In this document: positions 23,821-32,237 of the stretch, in pieces
Numbering within the stretch: the first letter of the stretch is position 1
Layout: the number at the start of each line of letters is the position of its first letter
NCBI GenBank assembly: GCA_012031225.1
Contig: JAAUTZ010000004.1
Coordinates: 62,409-104,952 of the forward strand
Source of the DNA: Chloroflexaceae bacterium
GTDB taxonomy: Bacteria > Chloroflexota > Chloroflexia > Chloroflexales > Chloroflexaceae
DNA: 42,544 nt
Direction of reading: 5' to 3'
Made by a program: the position numbers and the translations under genes
Notes under the pieces: generated by a model
Told to the model about the DNA's origin: nothing
Seen by the model: only the letters and a program-made list of their open reading frames with translations
Databases searched by the model: none

Positions 23821-26133
23821 ATGGCATTCTTTTTGCAACTAGCGTGGCTGATTCCACTCCTCCCGCTCACGGCATGCGTGCTGATTACCTTTGTGCCGCC
23901 GCTGCGCCGCAATGCCCCCGCGAGCGGCTGGCTCGCAATTGGGCTGATGCTGCTCGCTAGCGTGATCGCACTCGGCACACTGGCCGCAGTTGGGAGTGGC
24001 TTACAGATCACCGCCGATGGGCAAGTGACCAACCTGCATAGCGATACCGCGCACGACGCAGGGCACGGCGAGGCGTTTCACTTCCCGCCCGCCAATCTGA
24101 TCCAGCGTATAGATTGGGCCCCGACGGGGGCCAGCACGTTCCAGATGGGCATCTACATTGATGGCTTGACGGCGGTGCTGCTGGCAATGGTCACGATTAC
24201 GTCAACCTGTATCCACCTGTTCTCGTTCGGCTACATGGCTGGGCATCCACGCCAAGCTCGCTTCTTTTCGTTTATTGCCCTCTTCACGGCAGCCATGCTG
24301 CTGATGAGTATGGCTGACAACCTGCTCCTGTTTTTTATGGCGTGGGAGGTGATGGGCTTATGCTCATATCTCCTGATCGGCTTCTTGTTCACCCGCCCCA
24401 CCGCCTACCGTGCAGCCGTCAAAGCCTTCATCGTGACGCGCATCGGCGATGTGCTGATGCTGATCGGCATGGTCTATCTGTACACCCGCACAGGCACCCT
24501 CGCCTTTGGCACACAGGCCGGTGAGTTGTTCGATACGGCTATGCTCGCCGAGCTAGCGGCAACCCAGAATATGCTCGGCATGAGCCATATCACCGCCATC
24601 GCCCTGCTGATCTTTGCCGGCACAATCGGCAAAGCCGCGCAGTTCCCACTGCACGTCTGGCTGCCGGATGCAATGGAAGGGCCCACGCCGGTCTCGGCTC
24701 TGATCCACGCCGCCACGATGGTTGCCGCCGGTGTATTTCTGGTGGCGCGGGTCTACCCGATCTTCACCGCTGATGGCGGCGCGGCATTGCAGGTGGTAAC
24801 GTGGATAGGAGCCTTCACTGCGCTGTTTGCCGCCACCATCGCCGTCGCCCAATACGACATCAAACGGATCCTTGCCTACTCCACCCTCTCGCAGCTTGGC
24901 TTTATGGTCGCGGCATTGGGGATTGGTGGGTTTGTGGCGGGCTTCTTCCACCTGATTACGCACGCCTTCTTCAAGGCGTTGCTGTTTCTTGGCAGTGGCT
25001 CAGTGATCCACGCGATGGAACATACGCCCGCGATTGAACACATCCACCACCACAACGAATACGCCGCGCAGCAGACCGCGCAAGATATTCGCAATATGGG
25101 CGGCTTGCGCCACGTTATGCCCTACACCTTCATTACCTACCTGCTCGGTGCGCTCGCCCTGATGGGCATTCCGCCGCTTGCGGGCTTCTGGAGCAAAGAC
25201 GAGATCCTCGCCGATGGCTGGAAGTATAACTTCCCAGTTTACATTATCCTCTCGCTGGCTTCGCTGCTCACCGCCTTCTATATGACGCGCCAAGTCTGGC
25301 TGGTATTCTTTGGCGAGTTTCGCGGCGCAAACCCGCTCGCCTACCGCTACACCCCCAAGCCGAGCGGCACGCCCGCCGTCGCGCAGAGCGTAGCGGTAGA
25401 GCAGGATGAGCAACCAGCGCAGATCATCCACGCTGAACACGCCCACCAACCCGACCCCATCACCTATGACGAACATAGCGCACACGGGCACGGCGCACAC
25501 GAGCACGCTGACCATAGCGGGCACGGCGCATTGCCGCACGAGAACGGCTGGCACATAGTTGCGCCGTTGGTTGTCCTTGCCTTCTTTGCGGTGTTTGCGG
25601 GCGCACTGAACCTGCCGGGCAGCCACTGGCTGGCAGACGTGCTAGGGCAAGCCGCGATTGACTTCAACATCCTTGTGGCCCTGATCTCGACGGGCATTGC
25701 CGGATTGGGCATTGCGGCGGGCTGGAACCTGTACCGCACCGCCTACCCTACTGCCCACAGCAGCGACCCATTGGCAAGCGCACAGCCGGGCCTATTTGAC
25801 TTGTTGCACCATGCGTACTACTTTGATCGGCTGTATCGCCTCACCGTCGTGACTGCCACCAACGTAGCGGCAGCCCTGTGGGATTGGTTTGACACCATGA
25901 TCCTCGCCCGCATTGTGACCGGCATCGGCGCAATGACGCGCATCATCGGGCGGGTCAACTTCATCGCCGACGATGCCGTGCTCAATGATGGGCCGGATGC
26001 GGTGGCGCAAGGCTCAGTGCAAGTGGGCGAGCAGGTGCGCCAAACCGAAACGGGCAAGGCGCAGGATTACATTGCCCTGCTGTTTGGCGCGGTGGTGCTG
26101 CTGGCTCTGGCCTTTCTGTATGGATTTCGTTAG
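23821..26133 (+). CDS. nuoL: Complex I proton-pumping subunit NuoL, extended
   Basis: NuoL is the distal antiporter-like subunit. Family signatures include FMAWEVMGLCSYLLIGF, TIGKAAQFPLHVWLPDAMEG (TM7 Lys kept), TPVSALIHAATMVAAG and STLSQLGFMVAALG. At 770 residues it is longer than the roughly 610-residue enterobacterial protein. Two insertions account for much of this. One is a His-rich soluble loop (about 536-580, twelve His) just before the helix WHIVAPLVVLAFFAVF. The other is a longer C-terminal lateral-helix region between FDRLYRL and the last transmembrane helix, about 29 residues longer than in E. coli by my recollection of that sequence. The second insertion fits a complex with an additional NuoM. 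Confidence 0.95.
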   Translation: MAFFLQLAWLIPLLPLTACVLITFVPPLRRNAPASGWLAIGLMLLASVIALGTLAAVGSGLQITADGQVTNLHSDTAHDAGHGEAFHFPPANLIQRIDWAPTGASTFQMGIYIDGLTAVLLAMVTITSTCIHLFSFGYMAGHPRQARFFSFIALFTAAMLLMSMADNLLLFFMAWEVMGLCSYLLIGFLFTRPTAYRAAVKAFIVTRIGDVLMLIGMVYLYTRTGTLAFGTQAGELFDTAMLAELAATQNMLGMSHITAIALLIFAGTIGKAAQFPLHVWLPDAMEGPTPVSALIHAATMVAAGVFLVARVYPIFTADGGAALQVVTWIGAFTALFAATIAVAQYDIKRILAYSTLSQLGFMVAALGIGGFVAGFFHLITHAFFKALLFLGSGSVIHAMEHTPAIEHIHHHNEYAAQQTAQDIRNMGGLRHVMPYTFITYLLGALALMGIPPLAGFWSKDEILADGWKYNFPVYIILSLASLLTAFYMTRQVWLVFFGEFRGANPLAYRYTPKPSGTPAVAQSVAVEQDEQPAQIIHAEHAHQPDPITYDEHSAHGHGAHEHADHSGHGALPHENGWHIVAPLVVLAFFAVFAGALNLPGSHWLADVLGQAAIDFNILVALISTGIAGLGIAAGWNLYRTAYPTAHSSDPLASAQPGLFDLLHHAYYFDRLYRLTVVTATNVAAALWDWFDTMILARIVTGIGAMTRIIGRVNFIADDAVLNDGPDAVAQGSVQVGEQVRQTETGKAQDYIALLFGAVVLLALAFLYGFR

Positions 26134-26142
26134 GAGGAGCGC

Positions 26143-27891
26143 ATGCCCGACTATCTACTCGCGTCGCCCGATGGCATCGCATGGCTAACGCTGCTGCTGT
26201 TCAGCCCGCTCGTGGGGGCAGCTATCGTCGTTGTTGCCATGCTCACCCATCAATCTGACCAACTGGTCAAGCGCGGCGTAGTCGCGTGGATGTTTGTGCC
26301 GCTCGGCATTGCACTGTATATCTGGGCCGGCTACGATCCAACGCTGGTACGCGATGGGCAAGGCGTGATCCAATTCGTGGAGCGCGTGCCGTGGATCCGC
26401 ACCATACAGGTAGATTACTTCTTGGGCATAGATGGGCTAAGCCTGCCGATGGTGCTGCTCACCGTTGTGATGGCTCCGATTGCCGCCCTCTCCGGATTCA
26501 GCTTGACCAAGCGCGTCAAAGAGCATTTCGCGGTGCTGCTGCTGCTAGAGTGGGCCTTGCTGGGCTACTTCCTTGCGCTGGATTTCTTCTTCTTCTTCAT
26601 CTTCTGGGAGTTCAGCCTTGTGCCGGCGTTCTTCCTGATCCTGATGTGGGGGCGTAGCAACCTCGAAAGCAAACGCGCCAACGGCGAATCCACCCGCGAA
26701 GCTAGCAGCGACGACGACCCCTTCAGCCGCCGCCGCCACGCTGCGGTGATCTTCTTCATTTACACAATGGCCGGTTCGCTCGGCTTGCTGCTGCTCTTCC
26801 AGTTCATCTATCTCGCCACCAAAGCGGGGGGCTTCCCCACCTTCGACCTGATCGCACTAGGGCGGCTTGGGAGCGGCTTGCCCGTTGCCGGAGCCGACCT
26901 GACGCTGAGCGAGATGTTCAGTGCCTACGCTGCCCAGCTCGGCATAACGGCAATGCTAGGCACAGACCCACTGATCTACACGGGGATTGCCTTCTGGGCC
27001 ATCTTCATTGCCTTTGCAATCAAGCTCGGTGTCTGGCCCCTACACATCTGGCTGCCCGCCGCCTACAGCGAAGCCCCAACCGCCGCGTCAATCCTGCTCG
27101 CCGCCGTGATGAGCAAGATGGGTGCGTATGGGATGCTGCGCCTGCTCCTGCCAATGGTTCCCGATGCCGCACAATACTTTGCCCCGGTGATGGCCGCCCT
27201 CGCCCTGATTGGCATTGTGGCTGGGGCAGGCGGGGCCCTTGCCCAAGCTGGCGGCGACATCAAACGACTGATTGGCTACACCTCGATCAACCACATGGGC
27301 TACGTAATGCTGGCGATTGCCGCTGCCGCCGCAAGTGGCGCAGGCACGCAACTGAGTGAAGCGGCCCTGCAAACGAGCCGCACGATTGCCCTGAATGGTG
27401 CAGTCATGCAAATGGTCGCGCACGGCTTGTCTACAGGGGCCCTGTTCCTCTTGGCGGCATGGCTGATGCAGCGCGGGGGCAGCTATCGCCTCGGCGATTA
27501 TGGCGGGCTACGCACGGCTGCGCCCGTGTTTGCGGGCGTGTTCGGCGCAACGATGTTTGCCAATCTCGGCTTGCCGGGTCTAGCTGGCTTTGTCGGCGAG
27601 TTTTTCATCTTTCGGGGGGCGTGGGCAACCCTGCCCCTCTTCACCCTCTGTGCCACTATCGGCTTAGTGGTTACGGCATTAGGCTTGCTGCTCATGCAGC
27701 AGCAGATCTTCTTCGGCGAACTCAACCCCAACCTACGCAACACCAGCGACCTCACCCCCGGCGAGTTGGGCATCATTGCGCCGTTGTTAGCTCTGTTGCT
27801 ACTCTTGGGGATCTATCCGGCTCCGTTGCTATCGCTCTCGAACACCGTCGCCACGCAGGTGGTGCAGATTTTTGATCGGCTGCTCGCTTAG
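26143..27891 (+). CDS. nuoM: Complex I proton-pumping subunit NuoM (first copy)
   Basis: The 582-residue antiporter-like subunit keeps the key pump residues: Glu156 in FFIFWEFSLVP, Lys294 in FAIKLGVWPLHIWLP, and the C-terminal Glu in GLAGFVGEFFIF. It carries a hydrophilic insertion (about 172-198, SKRANGESTREASSDDD...) between helices, so it is longer than the usual 500. AGGAGG precedes the ATG at 26143. It is followed by a 108-bp gap and an Uma2-family gene before the second nuoM. Confidence 0.94.
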   Translation: MPDYLLASPDGIAWLTLLLFSPLVGAAIVVVAMLTHQSDQLVKRGVVAWMFVPLGIALYIWAGYDPTLVRDGQGVIQFVERVPWIRTIQVDYFLGIDGLSLPMVLLTVVMAPIAALSGFSLTKRVKEHFAVLLLLEWALLGYFLALDFFFFFIFWEFSLVPAFFLILMWGRSNLESKRANGESTREASSDDDPFSRRRHAAVIFFIYTMAGSLGLLLLFQFIYLATKAGGFPTFDLIALGRLGSGLPVAGADLTLSEMFSAYAAQLGITAMLGTDPLIYTGIAFWAIFIAFAIKLGVWPLHIWLPAAYSEAPTAASILLAAVMSKMGAYGMLRLLLPMVPDAAQYFAPVMAALALIGIVAGAGGALAQAGGDIKRLIGYTSINHMGYVMLAIAAAAASGAGTQLSEAALQTSRTIALNGAVMQMVAHGLSTGALFLLAAWLMQRGGSYRLGDYGGLRTAAPVFAGVFGATMFANLGLPGLAGFVGEFFIFRGAWATLPLFTLCATIGLVVTALGLLLMQQQIFFGELNPNLRNTSDLTPGELGIIAPLLALLLLLGIYPAPLLSLSNTVATQVVQIFDRLLA

Positions 27892-27908
27892 CCCGCGTTG
27901 GATGAAGA

Positions 27909-27917
27909 TGGTATCAT
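27909..27917 (+). promoter_or_regulatory. Possible internal extended -10 (TGGTATCAT) before the Uma2 gene
   Basis: TGG plus TATCAT (27912-27917) lies in the only sizeable gap of the nuo operon (27892-27999), 82 bp before the preferred ATG at 28000. No -35 is visible. It resembles the extended -10 boxes elsewhere in the window and could add transcription of the Uma2-nuoM-nuoN end. Confidence 0.35.
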
Positions 27918-27999
27918 GCCGATGAAAGCAGACAACCAACCAACAACCGAACCAGTCAGCAATACATCTATTCACGCACCCATACGGAGAGAGGCGCGT

Positions 28000-28959
28000 A
28001 TGTCGAGCAAACCTACCCCCACCCCACCTGTCACCGAACTGTTCCGCATGCCCGATCAGGATGAACTGTCGGGCGCGAGCGGCGTTACCGGCGGAACTAC
28101 CCCGCCCACAACCCCGCCTGAGCCGTATGCGCCGCCGAGCGCACCGCACCCCGCGTCAGGTCAACCGCTACCGCCTCCGCCGGTCACAGGATTGTTCTCT
28201 ATGCCGACCCAAGATGATCTTCCCGATAGCGATGGTGAAATTGTGGAAAATTTCCAAGAACATCCGCAGTCCATCCTGCTCACCACATCTATTCGCCCGT
28301 GGCTTGAGCAACTCCACCCCGACGGCAAGTTTATGATTGGGCAGAATAGCGGCATCTACTGGGACTTGACTACCGCCCGCTCGGATACGCCCGTGCGTGG
28401 CGCAATCGCACCCGACTGGTTCTATGTGCCCAATGTCCCGCAGGACTACAACGAGCAGCCGCGCCGTTCGTATGTGCTGTGGCATGATCGCACCCTCCCC
28501 TTGATTGTCCTCGAATTCATCTCGCGCGGCACGGGGCGCAAAGAGCGCAGCCGCACCCCCCTCAAAGGGAAGCTATGGGTCTATGAAAACATTGGTGTAC
28601 GCTATTACGGTATTTTTGATGCTCGCCGCGCTATCCTTGATGTCTACGTTCTCGAAGGCAATGAGTACATCCCCATCCTACCCAACGAACAGGACCGCTA
28701 CCCGATCCCGGAAATGCAGGTTGAGCTAGGGCTGTGGCGCGGCTCTTACCTCAGCAAGGATGTGATGTGGCTGCGCTGGTGGGAGCTAGGTGGGGAGATG
28801 CTGCCCACCGGCGAAGAACGCGCCGAGCAGGAAGCTGCCCGCGCTGTCGCCGAACGCGAACGCGCCGAGCAGGAAGCTGCCCGCGCCAACCGTGAGTATG
28901 AACGTGCCGAACGCCTTGCTACGCTGTTGCGCGAAGCGGGCATAGACCCGGACGCATAA
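28000..28959 (+). CDS. Uma2-family (PD-(D/E)XK-like) protein inserted in the nuo operon
   Basis: The 319-residue product has a Pro/Thr-rich N-terminus (about 1-75), an Uma2/DUF820 domain (about 76-255) and a charged coiled-coil C-terminus with repeated AERERAEQEAARA. Domain features include APDWFYVPN, PLIVLEFISRGTGRKERSR (the E and K/R region usual for the nuclease-like core), KLWVYENIGVRYYGIFD and YPIPEMQVELGLW. The family is predicted to have a restriction-endonuclease fold and is common in Chloroflexota and cyanobacteria, with no agreed function. I chose the ATG at 28000 because GGAGAGAG lies about 6 nt upstream; an in-frame ATG at 27922 would add 26 residues. It ends only 2 bp before the second nuoM, so it is cotranscribed with it. 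Confidence 0.82.
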   Translation: MSSKPTPTPPVTELFRMPDQDELSGASGVTGGTTPPTTPPEPYAPPSAPHPASGQPLPPPPVTGLFSMPTQDDLPDSDGEIVENFQEHPQSILLTTSIRPWLEQLHPDGKFMIGQNSGIYWDLTTARSDTPVRGAIAPDWFYVPNVPQDYNEQPRRSYVLWHDRTLPLIVLEFISRGTGRKERSRTPLKGKLWVYENIGVRYYGIFDARRAILDVYVLEGNEYIPILPNEQDRYPIPEMQVELGLWRGSYLSKDVMWLRWWELGGEMLPTGEERAEQEAARAVAERERAEQEAARANREYERAERLATLLREAGIDPDA

Positions 28960-28961
28960 CC

Positions 28962-30464
28962 ATGAATATGCTGACTCTGCCACCCACCATACCAATCCTG
29001 AGCCTGATCTGGCTGAGTATGGTGCTGCCTGTCGCCCTGATTGCTGTCGTGCCCGCTAGCCGTGCCACCCTGATCCGCGTGATCGGGACGGGCTTTGCAT
29101 TGCTCTCGCTCGTGTTGTCGGTGTTGGTGTTTCTGGCATACGATCAGGGGCAATCCGGTTTCCAATTTGTCGAGCAGCTGGCGTGGATTCCGCAGCTGGG
29201 GATTGCCTACTATCTCGGTGTAGATGGGATCACCGTGCCCCTGCTATTGCTGAATGGGCTGGTGATCTTCACGGGTGCGCTGATGAGTTGGAACATCGCG
29301 CAGCGCATCAAAGAATACTGGATTCTGCTGCTGCTGCTTACGGCTGGCGTGTATGGCGTATTCGTTGCCCTTGATTTATTCCTGCTGTTTGTGTTCTATG
29401 AACTCGCGGTACTGCCGATGTACCTGCTCATTGGCGTATGGGGCAGCACCCGCCGCGAATACGGCGCAATGAAGCTGACCCTGTTCTTGATGGCAGGTAG
29501 TGCGCTCGCTCTGATCGGCATGCTGGCGATCTATTTCGGCAGCGGGCTACGCACCTTCGACATCCCGCGCCTTGCCGCCAACGTCAACTTCGAGCAGCAG
29601 TATCAGGTGCTCTTTTTCCTGCCGCTGTTCATTGGCTTTGCGGTGCTGGCCGGCATGTTCCCCTTCCATACGTGGTCGCCGACGGGCCACGTCGCCGCGC
29701 CGACTGCCGTCTCGATGCTGCACGCAGGGGTCTTGATGAAGCTCGGTGCGTATGCCTGCCTACGGATTGCGCTGTGGCTGATGCCGCACGGGGCCGCCGA
29801 GTGGCTCCCCGCAATTGCGATCCTGACGATCTTCAATGTGGTCTATGGTGCAACGATTGCAATGGTGCAGCGCGATGCAAAATTTATGATCGGCTATTCT
29901 TCCGTAAGCCATATGGGGCTAGTCATGATGGCTCTCGCCGCAGGCACGCAGATCGCCCTGACTGGCGCGGTGTTGCAGATGTTCGCGCACGGGATCATGA
30001 CCGCGCTGTTCTTCTCGGTGGTGGGGCGGATGGTCTACGAGCGCACGCACACGCGCCAGCTCGGTGAACTGGGCGGCTTGGGGCGGGTGATGCCTTTCGC
30101 AGCGGTGATGTTCATCATTGCCGGATTGTCAGGCATGGGCATGCCCGGCTTGGCTGGCTTCTGGGCCGAGTTCACAATCTTCATTGGGGTGTGGGAACGC
30201 TACCCGTTGCTGGCAATCATTGCCGTCATCTCGATCCCAGTCACAGCGGCGTATGTGTTGCACGCGATCTACCGCGTCTTCTATGCCGATGTGGATAGCC
30301 CGCACCTGCATGATCTGCCGCCACTCACATGGCAAGAGATCACTGGCGCACTGATCCTCGCCGCCGTGCTGATTGGCGTGGGCTTCGCGCCCGGCATCCT
30401 GACCGATATGATTGCCGCAGGGGTACGCCCCATCGCGCAGCAGTTGCAGGGGGTAGGCTGGTAA
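28962..30464 (+). CDS. nuoM: Second NuoM-like proton-pump subunit
   Basis: A second, divergent NuoM of 500 residues, with YYLGVDGITVP, Glu147 in VFYELAVLPMYL, Lys260 in HAGVLMKLGAY, and a Glu in GLAGFWAEFTIF. The TM7 lysine of NuoM (Lys294 in the first copy) is Leu229 here (FAVLAGMFPFHTW), and the following loop is SPTGHVAAPT rather than LPAAYSEAPT. It is therefore a distinct subfamily, not a recent duplicate. Tandem nuoM genes mark the so-called 2M complex I, proposed to pump more protons per electron pair. It starts 2 bp after the Uma2 gene, and its stop overlaps nuoN by 1 bp (TAATG). Confidence 0.93.
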   Translation: MNMLTLPPTIPILSLIWLSMVLPVALIAVVPASRATLIRVIGTGFALLSLVLSVLVFLAYDQGQSGFQFVEQLAWIPQLGIAYYLGVDGITVPLLLLNGLVIFTGALMSWNIAQRIKEYWILLLLLTAGVYGVFVALDLFLLFVFYELAVLPMYLLIGVWGSTRREYGAMKLTLFLMAGSALALIGMLAIYFGSGLRTFDIPRLAANVNFEQQYQVLFFLPLFIGFAVLAGMFPFHTWSPTGHVAAPTAVSMLHAGVLMKLGAYACLRIALWLMPHGAAEWLPAIAILTIFNVVYGATIAMVQRDAKFMIGYSSVSHMGLVMMALAAGTQIALTGAVLQMFAHGIMTALFFSVVGRMVYERTHTRQLGELGGLGRVMPFAAVMFIIAGLSGMGMPGLAGFWAEFTIFIGVWERYPLLAIIAVISIPVTAAYVLHAIYRVFYADVDSPHLHDLPPLTWQEITGALILAAVLIGVGFAPGILTDMIAAGVRPIAQQLQGVGW

Positions 30465-32113
30465 TGAGCTTTCTTTTAACCGACATTCCACGTATTCTGC
30501 CGGAGATTCTGCTGCTGGTACTGGCTCTGCTCATTCTCGGCTCAGATGTCTTCGAACGTTGGGCCGCTGACGAGCAGGCTGCACTCGAACGCCACCGCGC
30601 ATCAGCATCGCTGGCGGCATTGGGGCTAGGCATGATCTTTGCCATCACGCTCCTCCAGAGTGGCTACCTCTACACCGTGCCGGATACTGCCGATAGCAAC
30701 TACTTCACCAACCTGCTCCGCAACTTGCAGTCCGGCATTCCGCGTGGTAGCAACGTGCCCCTACCTGTGATGGATATGTTTGCCACCGATCACCTCACGA
30801 TCATCGGGCGGCTGCTGTTTACTGGGGCGGCGTTCCTCATTGTGCTCCTCACATATGACAACCCGCCACTCCGCAATCCCGGCGAGTTCTACAGTCTGCT
30901 GGTGCTGTCCACGTTGGGGATGTGCCTGATGGCCGGCGCAACTGAGCTAATCATGCTGTTTCTGGCCATTGAGCTGACTTCGATCCCGCTCTATGTATTA
31001 GCAGGCTACTTCCGCAATGACCGCCAATCGGTAGAGGCGGGCATGAAGTATTTCCTGTATGGCGCATTCTCATCTGCGCTCCTGCTCTATGGCATGAGCT
31101 TCGTCTATGGCTATGCGTCATCTACTGCCGTAGCTGCTGATCTGACGGCCCTCCCCACGAGCGTGATTACCAGCTTTGATACCTTGCGCGAACTGATCGC
31201 CCAAGCCGGTGAGCCAGCCCCGATCTTGCTGATTGGCATGCTGTTTATGATCGCAGGCATCGGCTACAAAATCGCCATCGTGCCGTTTCACGGCTGGTCG
31301 CCCGACGTGTATCAAGGTGCGCCCACCACCATGACGGCTTTCATCTCGACCGCCTCGAAAGCGGCGGGCTTCTTCCTGCTGCTGCGCGTACTGGATACCG
31401 TTTTCCCCAACGTGGTTGGCAACCCAATCCCCGTCTTCGATGAGTTTGGCGGCTGGACCGGAATGCTCGCACTGCTCGCCGCCCTGACGCTAATTATCGC
31501 CAATCTTGCCGCGCTCCCCCAGACCAACGCCAAACGCCTGCTAGCCTATTCGGGCATTGCCCACGCCGGCTTCCTGCTGATGGGCGTGATTGCCCAAGCC
31601 GCCCCGTTCAGCACAGATCGGCTAAACGGCGTGGTGGCCCTGCTCTACTATCTCGTGGTATACGCCGTGATGAATATCGGCGCATTCGGGGTTATCGCCA
31701 TCGTTGCCCAAGATACGGGCAGCGATGAGATCACCGCGTTGAATGGCTTGGCCCAGCGCAATCTCGGCTTGGCGGCCCTGTTCACGGTGTTTGTGTTTGC
31801 GCTGGCGGGTATTCCGCCTTTAGCTGGCTTCTTCGCCAAGTTCTACATTATGCTGGCGGTGTGGCAAGCCAATGCAATCTGGTTGGTGGTGATCGCTCTG
31901 ATCAGCACAATTCCCGCACTCTACTACTACCTGCGCCTGTTGCGGGCAGTCTTCATGATGCCCCCTGATATTTCCACGCCGATGCCCGCCCCGCGCTGGA
32001 TGATGGCAAGTCTGGTTGTATCGGCGGTGTTGGTACTCGTGCTGGGGCTATTCCCTGCGCCGCTGCTGGATGTGCTGGAACAGGTGCAGGTGCAAGTGAT
32101 TGCAGGGCGGTAG
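30464..32113 (+). CDS. nuoN: Complex I proton-pumping subunit NuoN
   Basis: The 549-residue antiporter-like subunit starts at the ATG within TAATG (MSFLLTDIPRILPEILLLV). Family motifs: LFLAIELTSIPLYVLAGYFR with the TM5 Glu, GIGYKIAIVPFHGWSPDVYQ with the TM7 Lys, GAPTTMTAFISTASKAAGF, and AYSGIAHAGFLLMG. It is slightly longer than the usual 480-500 because of a loop near residues 60-110. Last gene of the operon. The 124-bp gap to the convergent cobS holds no convincing terminator, only a weak 8-bp inverted repeat (GGTGATAG/CTATCACC). Confidence 0.95.
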   Translation: MSFLLTDIPRILPEILLLVLALLILGSDVFERWAADEQAALERHRASASLAALGLGMIFAITLLQSGYLYTVPDTADSNYFTNLLRNLQSGIPRGSNVPLPVMDMFATDHLTIIGRLLFTGAAFLIVLLTYDNPPLRNPGEFYSLLVLSTLGMCLMAGATELIMLFLAIELTSIPLYVLAGYFRNDRQSVEAGMKYFLYGAFSSALLLYGMSFVYGYASSTAVAADLTALPTSVITSFDTLRELIAQAGEPAPILLIGMLFMIAGIGYKIAIVPFHGWSPDVYQGAPTTMTAFISTASKAAGFFLLLRVLDTVFPNVVGNPIPVFDEFGGWTGMLALLAALTLIIANLAALPQTNAKRLLAYSGIAHAGFLLMGVIAQAAPFSTDRLNGVVALLYYLVVYAVMNIGAFGVIAIVAQDTGSDEITALNGLAQRNLGLAALFTVFVFALAGIPPLAGFFAKFYIMLAVWQANAIWLVVIALISTIPALYYYLRLLRAVFMMPPDISTPMPAPRWMMASLVVSAVLVLVLGLFPAPLLDVLEQVQVQVIAGR

Positions 32114-32237
32114 CAGGTGCGCGGTAGCGCGGGCTAGGTATCAGCTATCGGGTACGAGACGGCAGATTGGGCGCGGGTGATAGACACCGCTGCTGCCCTT
32201 GCTTGGCTCCCTTTGCACCCTTCATCATTAGCCCCTA

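Noticed and set aside
28962-30464. Loss of the TM5 glutamate in the second NuoM
   Set aside because: The LLLEWALLG of the first NuoM is LLLLTAGVYG in the second, but the functional Glu is the one in FWEFSLVP / FYELAVLP, which is present in both.
32114-32237. Terminator between nuoN and cobS
   Set aside because: Only a weak, widely spaced 8-bp inverted repeat (GGTGATAG/CTATCACC) is present and it overlaps the cobS stop; there is no T-run.
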